From Holophagae bacterium (GTDB lineage: Bacteria > Acidobacteriota > Thermoanaerobaculia > Thermoanaerobaculales > Sulfomarinibacteraceae), in the NCBI GenBank assembly GCA_030609785.1, contig JAUWTC010000158.1, forward strand, positions 1-6,416: DNA of 6,416 nt, given 5' to 3'. A program made the translations under genes and the position numbers. A model generated the notes under the pieces. It was given only the letters and a program-made list of their open reading frames with translations, was not told the DNA's origin and made no database searches. Each line of letters begins with the position of its first letter. The first letter of the stretch is position 1. Below, piece by piece: positions 1-5,013 of this stretch.

Positions 1-2
1 CG

Positions 3-929
3 ATGACACGATCGAAACACTGGGATCTCGCCGCTCGAACCGTCAAACGCAACCAACCCGCCGTCCTGGTCGCTGTCGTCGAGCACCAAGGGTCGGTCCC
101 CGGTAAGACCGGCGCCATGATGGTCGTCACCCCGGACACTCTCGAAGGCACCGTTGGCGGCGGCCTGGTCGAACATCAATTGATCGAGCTGGGTCGCCAG
201 GATCCAGAGGTCCAGTTGCTCCCCTTCGCCCATGACGGAGAAGGATCGGACTCAGTCTGCTCGGGCCACCAGACCTTCGCCATCCTCCCCCTGGAAACAT
301 GTCACTTGGAGGCGCTCGTAACGCTCTCCGCCATGGATGAAAAGGGCCAAACCGGCACCTTGACTCTTGATCCAGCAGGCCCGTCGATTGAGCCCTCCGT
401 CACCCGGCCACGCTCGTTTTCCAGCGGGAAAGATTCCTGGTCCTTCGTCACGCCCATCGGCCCGCTGGACACCCTGACGATCGTCGGAGGCGGGCATGTC
501 GGTCTCGCCCTGTCTCGGGTGATGGCCACCCTCCCCTTTCGAATTGTCGTGCTGGACGACAGACGAGACCTTCCAACCCTCGAGAACAACAACTGGGCAC
601 GCGCCACGCAACAGATCCGGTGGGATGAGGTCGAGCAGTTCGTTCTCGAGGGGGACCGCTCGTGGGCCGTGATCATGACTCGAGGCCACCGCCACGACAC
701 CGCAGTTCTCAGACGACTGCTCCCGCTCGACCTCCGCTACCTCGGCATGATGGGCAGTGCCGCCAAGGTCCGCCAGGTCTTTGACGAACTGGAAAGAGAG
801 GGCATCCCTTCCGCTGACCTGGACCGGGTTCACGCACCAATCGGTGTGCCCATCGCATCCCACACGCCTGAGGAAATCGCCATTTCGGTCGCCGCCGAGA
901 TCATCAAAGTAAAAAACACAAAGAGATAG
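3..929 (+). CDS. xdhC: XdhC/CoxI-family molybdenum hydroxylase maturation factor
   Basis: A 308-residue protein with both domains of the XdhC/CoxI family. The N-terminal XdhC_CoxI domain shows VVEHQGSVPGKTGAMMVV (residues 25-42) and GTVGGGLVE (49-57). The C-terminal Rossmann domain shows the dinucleotide-binding turn GGGHVG at 162-167, then VVLDDRR, TRGHRHD, LGMMGSAAKV and the closing API-GVPI-ASHTPEEIAISVAAEI block. Known for the family: characterised members bind molybdenum cofactor, help its sulfuration and deliver it to xanthine dehydrogenase or related molybdenum hydroxylases in the cytoplasm. The client enzyme is not in this window and may lie upstream (inference). The usual Cys-Gly-Gly of the N-terminal domain is Cys-Ser-Gly-His here (C86-H89). 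The ATG at 3 gives a normal N-terminus, but only two bases precede it, so its ribosome site cannot be seen and a start further upstream is possible. The last six codons run into an A-rich stretch (VKNTKR) resembling a dispersed repeat. Confidence 0.9.
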   Translation: MTRSKHWDLAARTVKRNQPAVLVAVVEHQGSVPGKTGAMMVVTPDTLEGTVGGGLVEHQLIELGRQDPEVQLLPFAHDGEGSDSVCSGHQTFAILPLETCHLEALVTLSAMDEKGQTGTLTLDPAGPSIEPSVTRPRSFSSGKDSWSFVTPIGPLDTLTIVGGGHVGLALSRVMATLPFRIVVLDDRRDLPTLENNNWARATQQIRWDEVEQFVLEGDRSWAVIMTRGHRHDTAVLRRLLPLDLRYLGMMGSAAKVRQVFDELEREGIPSADLDRVHAPIGVPIASHTPEEIAISVAAEIIKVKNTKR

Positions 930-962
930 CCACAAAAAGGGAGGCGGTTCAAATTATTACCC

Positions 963-1709
963 TCAGCTCTTCATCGCCGCCCCTACTGCCTCAAAAAACT
1001 CATCCAGGTCTTCATCGATGAAAAAGCGATCAGATCCCGGCGCCAGTCCTACCGGACCCTTGTTGACAACGATCACAGGGCATCGCGCCATTGCCGGCAA
1101 AGAAGCGGCCGGATAGACCGTCAAGGAGGATCCCAGCACCAGCATCAGATCGGCCTCCATGACCTCGGCCGCAGCCTGGTCCATCCCCTTGACCGCCTCC
1201 CCGAAGAACACCACGTCCGGTTTGATCAGACCTCTGCAGTCCCTGCACCGGGGCACGCTTTCCTTTTCGACCCATGACCTCAACGTGTCGAAGTCCCATT
1301 CCACCCCGCACCGAAGACAGCGTGACGTCCAATAGCCTCCGTGGACGGAGATCACGTTTTCGGACCCAGCCCGCTGGTGAAGGAAATCAATGTTCTGAGT
1401 CACCACGCAGCGGAGCCTCCCCTCGCGCTCCATCCGGGCGAGGAAAAGATGGGCCACCGTTGGTTCGATGCGATCGACAACCGAAAGAAAATCCCGGGTG
1501 AAGTCGTAGAACGGCTCGGGGTCATGCAGAAAGGCGTCGATGTCGAACACCGTCTCAGGATCGTAGCGACGCGTGACGTAGAGACCGTTGGGGCCCCGAA
1601 AGTCCGGCACGCCGGCGGCGGTTGAGATCCCCGCTCCGGTCATCGCCACGACCCGCTCCGCCGCCCCCAGCATTTGGGCACACTCTTGGGGGGTGATCGT
1701 GCTTTGCAT
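963..1709 (-). CDS. Sir2-family NAD-dependent protein deacylase (sirtuin)
   Basis: A 248-residue sirtuin of normal bacterial length, with all core motifs. They are the NAD-binding GAGIS (residues 25-29) followed by GVPDFRGPNGLY, TQNIDFLHQRAGS with the NAD-contacting Asn and Asp, the catalytic His in VHGG (H123), a complete zinc site of two CxxC pairs (C131/C134 and C155/C158), IKPDVVFFGE, GSSLTVYPA and VVNKGP. Known for the family: it removes acyl groups from lysines using NAD+, releasing nicotinamide and O-acyl-ADP-ribose. The segment after GPNGLY (PETVFDIDAF...PEPFY) resembles the Thermotoga Sir2/SIRT1-like type, and the Tyr/Arg pair of SIRT5-like desuccinylases is not evident, so deacetylation is the best guess. 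I chose the ATG at 1709. A TTG at 1748 would add 13 residues but lies on the proposed -35 box. The stop faces the xdhC stop across 33 bp. Target proteins cannot be inferred. Confidence 0.93.
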   Translation of the reverse strand: MQSTITPQECAQMLGAAERVVAMTGAGISTAAGVPDFRGPNGLYVTRRYDPETVFDIDAFLHDPEPFYDFTRDFLSVVDRIEPTVAHLFLARMEREGRLRCVVTQNIDFLHQRAGSENVISVHGGYWTSRCLRCGVEWDFDTLRSWVEKESVPRCRDCRGLIKPDVVFFGEAVKGMDQAAAEVMEADLMLVLGSSLTVYPAASLPAMARCPVIVVNKGPVGLAPGSDRFFIDEDLDEFFEAVGAAMKS

Positions 1710-1718
1710 CGGAGATTC

Positions 1719-1748
1719 ATTATAGTCGCTTACCCTTCGAAACCTCAA
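1719..1748 (-). promoter_or_regulatory. Sigma70-like promoter of the sirtuin gene
   Basis: Read on the minus strand, TTGAGG (1748-1743, 4 of 6 to TTGACA) is followed after 18 bp by a perfect TATAAT (1724-1719). Transcription would start near 1712, only two or three bases before the ATG at 1709, and no Shine-Dalgarno sequence precedes that ATG. The mRNA may therefore be leaderless or almost so. An exact TATAAT is unusual in GC-rich DNA of this kind. The assignment rests on sequence alone. Confidence 0.5.
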
Positions 1749-1749
1749 A

Positions 1750-1798
1750 ACCCTTGGCGTATCTTTCTTTGCGCTCTTCGCGTTCTTGGCGTTTCAAT
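1750..1798 (-). repeat. Degenerate CGCCAAGAACGCGAAG-type intergenic repeat
   Basis: On the minus strand this stretch is a run of short similar units: ACGCCAAG, AACGCGAAG, AGCGCAAAG, AAAGATACGCCAAG. The period is about 8-10 bases with a recurring CGC-(C/A/G)AAG core. I recall similar strings (GCAAAGAACGCAAAG and variants) as dispersed intergenic repeats in many environmental bacterial genomes. The longer reading frames that cross it on either strand have no recognisable protein similarity and are best seen as artefacts. Whether it is repeated elsewhere in this genome cannot be seen here. Confidence 0.45.
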
Positions 1799-1828
1799 TG
1801 TGCCGCTGAATTGGTATGCGCCCTGCGT

Positions 1829-1859
1829 CCAAGCTCCCAGGCTTCCAGCACCCAGCTCC
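1829..1859. repeat. Degenerate CCAG-rich short tandem repeat
   Basis: About four imperfect units of 7-8 bases follow each other here: AGCTCCCA, GGCTTCCA, GCACCCA, GCTCCG. The stretch lies in the divergent gap between the sirtuin and the amidohydrolase, just upstream of the latter's ribosome site. It has no coding similarity. It is low-complexity sequence of the kind often seen between genes in environmental genomes; no function is claimed. The repeat call is modest because the units are imperfect and few. Confidence 0.3.
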
Positions 1860-1878
1860 GCCGGGTTACTATATCCCC

Positions 1879-1884
1879 AGGGGG
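1879..1884 (+). promoter_or_regulatory. Ribosome binding site fixing the amidohydrolase start
   Basis: AGGGGG lies four bases upstream of the ATG at 1889. It is the only good purine-rich site near the conserved N-terminus, and it supports this start over the TTG at 1754, which would add 45 residues encoded by the repetitive stretch. A possible -10 (TACTAT, 1867-1872) lies just upstream, but I see no convincing -35, so no promoter is called for this gene. Confidence 0.6.
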
Positions 1885-1888
1885 CAAC

Positions 1889-3286
1889 ATGCGAACCCGC
1901 TTTGTCAATTTGAGGATCCCCGCCATGGGGAACGATACGGCCCGGGCAGAGATCCTGGTGACCGACGGTCTGATCGAGGAGGTATTGGAAGACAACTCCC
2001 AGACCGCAGTCGGGGGCGAACAGTGGGTCGACCTCAATGATGCGCTGGTCTTGCCGGGCCTGATCGACGGCCATGTCAATTTCGCCGACCCCGGCTTTCC
2101 GCTACGCGGCGACTTTTCCAGCGGGACCTCGGCTGCCGCCGCGGGCGGAGTCACCTGCGTGGTCGACCTCCCCTGCTCTTCCGACCCACCGGTGACCACC
2201 GAGGACGGCCTTGAGTACAAGGCACGGATCGCGGCGGCCAAAGCCCACGTCGATTTCATGTTATGGGGTGGCATTTCCGGCACAGCCTTCGAAAGGGATA
2301 ACTGGAAAAACCTCCTGTTGTCTTTCGTGGACTCCGGGGTTGCGGCGATCCACCTCTCAATGCGCTCAGATCTCAGCGACTGTCCGGAATTGGACTTCGA
2401 ACAGCTGGCCGAGGTGACCCAGGAGGCTTGGCGGTTGGGCATCCCTGTCGGGCTCCACGCCGAGGCTCCCGACGCCATCCGCCAGGCGATCCGTGAAAGC
2501 CGGCAGCGCGGCGAGGATGGGCCTGCCGCGTGGACTGCCACTCACTCATCGGAAACAGAGTATGCAGCCGTCGCCGTGGCCCGCGAGTTGTGCCGGTCTA
2601 CGGGCGTCAGGCTCCACCTGATGGGTCTTGGGTCGGGAGACGGGCTGGATCTGGTCCTCGAGGGCCGCCAGGAAGGCCTGCCCCTGACCGCCGGAGTATG
2701 CCCCGCCTTCCTGGAATTCTGCGCCGGCGATTTCGAAAGCAAGGGACCCGAACTCAAGATGAGCCCCGCGTTGAAAACAACGGATGATCGGAAACGCCTG
2801 TGGCAGGGTCTGAGGGACTCCAGCGTTGAAATGATCAATTCCGGGCACGTTGCCATTCAATGGCCCGAGGAGAAGAACACCGGATCCATCTGGACCGATC
2901 GCGCTGGGTTCCCGGGGGTCCAGTGGACACTCCCCTACCTCTATTCCGAGGGCGTCTCGACCGGACGCATCAGTCTCGAAAAGTTGGTCGAACTGGTTTC
3001 GGCCGGACCGGCAAGATTTTTCGGAATCGATCACCTCAAAGGGGCCCTCAAACCCGGGATGCACGCAGATTTCGTCGTATTCGACGACAACCAGACCTGG
3101 GAGGTCCGGGCTTCGAACGTTCATGGTCTCAACCGTTTCACCCCGTTCGAAGGTACCACCTGGACCGGTCGGGTTCGCGCGACCTACCTGCGAGGGAACT
3201 GTGTCTACCGCCTGACTCCTGACGGCCGCGAGATGTTCGGAACGCCGGGGTCAGGCCAGTGGATCACTCGCGGTCAGAAGGGTTGA
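1889..3286 (+). CDS. Cyclic amidohydrolase-fold protein with degenerate metal site
   Basis: A 465-residue protein of the dihydropyrimidinase/allantoinase/dihydroorotase group, of normal length and without gaps. Recognisable blocks in order: N-terminal beta-sandwich with ILVTDGLIEEV (22-32); LVLPGLIDGHVNFADPG (53-69); SGTSAAAAGGVTCVVDLP (78-95); GVAAIHLSM (150-158); VGLHAEAPD (187-195); LHLMGLGSGDG (242-252); GVCPAFLEF (269-277); KMSPALKTTDDRKRLW (290-305); NSGHVA (317-322); then GVQWTLP, PARFFGI, KGALKPGMHADFVVFD. Known for the family: these enzymes open cyclic amides with a binuclear metal site held by HxH, a carboxylated Lys, two further His and an Asp. By motif alignment only H62 and H190 remain. 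The others are N64 for the second His, H155 for the Lys, G246 for the later His and G319 for the Asp of the SDH motif. The gene is otherwise intact, so it is either a pseudoenzyme or has a different chemistry. XdhC nearby suggests purine or hydantoin-type metabolism (inference only). No close family name can be given. Confidence 0.85.
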   Translation: MRTRFVNLRIPAMGNDTARAEILVTDGLIEEVLEDNSQTAVGGEQWVDLNDALVLPGLIDGHVNFADPGFPLRGDFSSGTSAAAAGGVTCVVDLPCSSDPPVTTEDGLEYKARIAAAKAHVDFMLWGGISGTAFERDNWKNLLLSFVDSGVAAIHLSMRSDLSDCPELDFEQLAEVTQEAWRLGIPVGLHAEAPDAIRQAIRESRQRGEDGPAAWTATHSSETEYAAVAVARELCRSTGVRLHLMGLGSGDGLDLVLEGRQEGLPLTAGVCPAFLEFCAGDFESKGPELKMSPALKTTDDRKRLWQGLRDSSVEMINSGHVAIQWPEEKNTGSIWTDRAGFPGVQWTLPYLYSEGVSTGRISLEKLVELVSAGPARFFGIDHLKGALKPGMHADFVVFDDNQTWEVRASNVHGLNRFTPFEGTTWTGRVRATYLRGNCVYRLTPDGREMFGTPGSGQWITRGQKG

Positions 3287-3302
3287 GGCTGGGAGGCGAC
3301 CT

Positions 3303-3366
3303 GTAGGGTGGGCCTTGGCACACCACCGCGGGATCCCACGCTCAACATGGTGTGCCAAGGCCCACC
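3303..3366. repeat. REP-like palindrome (GTAG head, 19-bp inverted repeat)
   Basis: The arms GGTGGGCCTTGGCACACCA (3307-3325) and its exact reverse complement (3348-3366) enclose a 22-base loop. The loop itself contains the palindrome GGGATCCC (3330-3337). The left arm is preceded by GTAG (3303-3306), giving GTAGGGTGGGCC. A GTAG-type tetranucleotide before an imperfect palindrome is the hallmark of REP elements mobilised or maintained by RAYT (TnpA-REP) transposases, and GTAGGGTGGGC-type palindromes are familiar to me from several phyla. It sits between two convergent genes, so it could also stop transcription from both sides, although no T-run follows either arm. Copy number in the genome is not visible here. 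Confidence 0.7.
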
Positions 3367-3395
3367 ATGCGGCATCGGCGTCAGCAATCGGCGAT

Positions 3396-3417
3396 AACAA
3401 CCGATCTTCAGGTTGTT
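3396..3417 (-). terminator. Possible weak hairpin terminator after the secreted-protein genes
   Basis: AACAACC (3396-3402) pairs perfectly with GGTTGTT (3411-3417) around an 8-base loop, 13 bases beyond the stop of the minus-strand gene. The stem has seven pairs, only three of them G-C, and no T-run follows, so it is at best a weak intrinsic terminator. The larger REP-like hairpin further on may do the work instead. The pair ATCGGCG / ATCGGCG (3374-3380 and 3387-3393) is the only other structure seen between them. Confidence 0.25.
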
Positions 3418-3430
3418 CGTCCCTGAGTGG

Positions 3431-4915
3431 CTAAGGCACCGCGTTCGACCAGGCGACCGTTGTGCCGGTTTCAAAGCCCGAGAACAGAATGGGCTCGGTG
3501 CAGTTGTCGTTGGCCATCACCAAGGCCGGTCGAGCCATGGAGGAATTGTAGACGACGTTTTTTACGCCCATCCAGACCTGGTAGTTGTCGGCCCCCCGCG
3601 TATTGGTGGGCGGCCACAGGAATTGCAGCCAGCCCTCGGTGCCGGGGATTGCAAACTCCTGAACTCTCACCTCCTGTGTGGCCAGCGGCAGCATATTGGG
3701 TGAAAGACCCCCGCCTGCGACAACATCGGCATCCTCGTCCCAGGCGTAATAGGTGTAGGCCAGGCAGTCACGCGCGGTCATGGTGCTGCCGACTCCGGAC
3801 ACGCTCGGCGCGGTCCACGGGTCGGCGCCGCAGACCGGCGGGTCCACCGTGAAGGCAAAGTCAAGATCCGGGCTGGCGTTCGGCGCCTTAAAGACCCGCA
3901 CGTAGGTGTTCACAAAATCGTCGTCGTCGAGGAACCCGAAGCTCCAGGCCGTTGGCAGGGGCTCACGCAGGTCACTCACACCAGTGGGGGCTGAGTAGGC
4001 GTGGTAAAAGGTTTGCAGCTGACCGGAGGTGGGATTTCGCACCGGACTGCTCAGGCTCTGGGCGCCCAAGTCCGGGTCGGCCTCCAGGTGCACCGGGAGA
4101 ATGCCCTCCGAGAAGTTGGCGGCAGCGTTAAGAAAAAACATCTGCCCCATCAAAACGTTGGACGTCATTCGCTGGGCGCCGTCGGGCTGGAATGTAGGAT
4201 TGTTGGTGGGCCCATCCTGCCAATAGGTGGCTGCATCCACACTGGGGAGCAGGCAGGTGCACGTCCATACGACGTCGGCAGTGATATACATCCAGGTGGG
4301 AGAGGTTTCGTCCCGCGACTCGAAGGTCGAGAGCGGATCCAGATTATAGTCTGCTCCGTCGCAGTCGGTATGAAGGCGCGTCACACTCTGAGAATACTGC
4401 AGCAGAGTCTTGACGAGGTCGAGTGCGCCTGCCGGAATCTCACCGAAGTTGCCCGGATAGACCGGCGAACTCGAGGGGCAGCGCTGCGCCAAGGTTGCGG
4501 TGGAATCGGGCGGACCCAGATCTGGCGTGCCGTCCACCGGACCGTGCTCGGCCACCGACCCGGAGACCACGACACCGCCGCTGGTACCGGTGACCGGCAA
4601 GACCCCATCTCTCAGGATGTCACGGATGTTGAACACTTGTTTGTCGTAACCTGAGAGAACCAGATTGAAGGCCAACACCGGGATGTGGGTGTCGGACCAG
4701 ATGGTGAGGCGCACAATCTGAGCTTCCTCCGATATGTTGGTAATGTGAAATGTCGTGACGTCGCCGTCAAATCCTGCGTTGTAATCGTAGACCACGAAGG
4801 GAAACAGCAGCGTTGCGGCCGGAACCTGGTCGTGGGAGCAGATCCGCGCCGCCGTCCAGCCGGGCCACACAAGAGCCGCAGCAAGCACCACGATTACGAC
4901 CATACGCACGGTCAT
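3431..4915 (-). CDS. Secreted protein of unknown function with GFE/WS C-terminal tail
   Basis: I do not recognise a named family. From the ATG at 4915 the product has 494 residues. It begins with a clear Sec signal peptide: Arg4, a hydrophobic run MVVIVVLAAALVW, and a likely cut after Thr-Ala-Ala (21-23). It has no lipobox. The mature chain starts RICSHD and continues with a beta-rich segment (PAATLLFPFVV, HITNISEEAQIVRLTIWSD, VLAFNLVLSGYD, PVTGTSGG) that looks like an extracellular sandwich domain. Then come WMYITADVVWTC, YWQDGPTNNP, QRMTSNVLMG, SPVRNPTSGQ, DLREPLPT, CLAYTYYAWDED and ADNYQVWMGV. Several cysteines could form disulfides outside the cell. The C-terminus ends SGFETGTTVAWSNAVP (479-494), a tail I associate with exported proteins of Acidobacteriota. 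It is a tandem paralogue of the gene upstream. The ATG at 4915 has GGGGGAGG three bases before it. An in-frame ATG at 5002 with AGGAGG would add 29 residues before the signal peptide. Confidence 0.85.
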   Translation of the reverse strand: MTVRMVVIVVLAAALVWPGWTAARICSHDQVPAATLLFPFVVYDYNAGFDGDVTTFHITNISEEAQIVRLTIWSDTHIPVLAFNLVLSGYDKQVFNIRDILRDGVLPVTGTSGGVVVSGSVAEHGPVDGTPDLGPPDSTATLAQRCPSSSPVYPGNFGEIPAGALDLVKTLLQYSQSVTRLHTDCDGADYNLDPLSTFESRDETSPTWMYITADVVWTCTCLLPSVDAATYWQDGPTNNPTFQPDGAQRMTSNVLMGQMFFLNAAANFSEGILPVHLEADPDLGAQSLSSPVRNPTSGQLQTFYHAYSAPTGVSDLREPLPTAWSFGFLDDDDFVNTYVRVFKAPNASPDLDFAFTVDPPVCGADPWTAPSVSGVGSTMTARDCLAYTYYAWDEDADVVAGGGLSPNMLPLATQEVRVQEFAIPGTEGWLQFLWPPTNTRGADNYQVWMGVKNVVYNSSMARPALVMANDNCTEPILFSGFETGTTVAWSNAVP

Positions 4916-4918
4916 CGA

Positions 4919-4926
4919 CCTCCCCC
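4919..4926 (-). promoter_or_regulatory. Ribosome binding site of the inner start (4915)
   Basis: Minus strand AAGGGGGAGGTCG immediately precedes the ATG at 4915. The purine run is strong though its AGG part is rather close (three bases) to the start codon. It supports initiation exactly at the normal beginning of the signal peptide. Confidence 0.5.
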
Positions 4927-5004
4927 TTACGGTGGTGAATGGTTTCGAGGCGGTCGGGTGATCCGGACGGAAGGTAGTTGAGCTGAAGTTGAGGACTGAC
5001 ATGC

Positions 5005-5013
5005 TCACCTCCT
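5005..5013 (-). promoter_or_regulatory. Near-perfect ribosome binding site at the paralogue junction
   Basis: Minus strand AGGAGGTGA (5013-5005) matches the anti-Shine-Dalgarno consensus in full, with AGGAGG five bases from the ATG at 5002. It is embedded in the last codons (AGG AGG) and TGA stop of the upstream paralogue, and a GTG start candidate overlaps the stop as GTGA (5008-5005). This is a classic layout for translational coupling within an operon. It drives a longer form of the downstream protein in the same frame as the 4915 start. Confidence 0.6.

Noticed and set aside
930..962. A bidirectional intrinsic terminator between xdhC and the sirtuin gene.
   Set aside because: Only 5-bp pairings (GGCGG with CCGCC, GAGGC with GCCTC) reaching into the sirtuin coding region were found, without a convincing stem or T-run.
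1754..1888. A 45-residue N-terminal extension of the amidohydrolase from a TTG at 1754.
   Set aside because: It is encoded by repetitive intergenic sequence, has no family similarity, and the ATG at 1889 has its own ribosome site and fits the family N-terminus.
1720..2541. A long minus-strand open frame opposite the amidohydrolase.
   Set aside because: It lies antisense to a gene with clear family blocks, its protein has no recognisable motif, and it runs through the repeats.
4001..4654. Plus-strand open frame of 217 codons inside the secreted-protein gene.
   Set aside because: Antisense shadow; the minus-strand protein here is supported by homology to its tandem paralogue. A similar shadow at 5371-6018 is rejected for the same reason.
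4838..4915. Lipoprotein signal in the 3431 gene because of the cysteine at residue 26.
   Set aside because: The residues before the cysteine are Ala-Arg-Ile, which do not form a lipobox; the cysteine is conserved in the paralogue and better explained as a disulfide partner.
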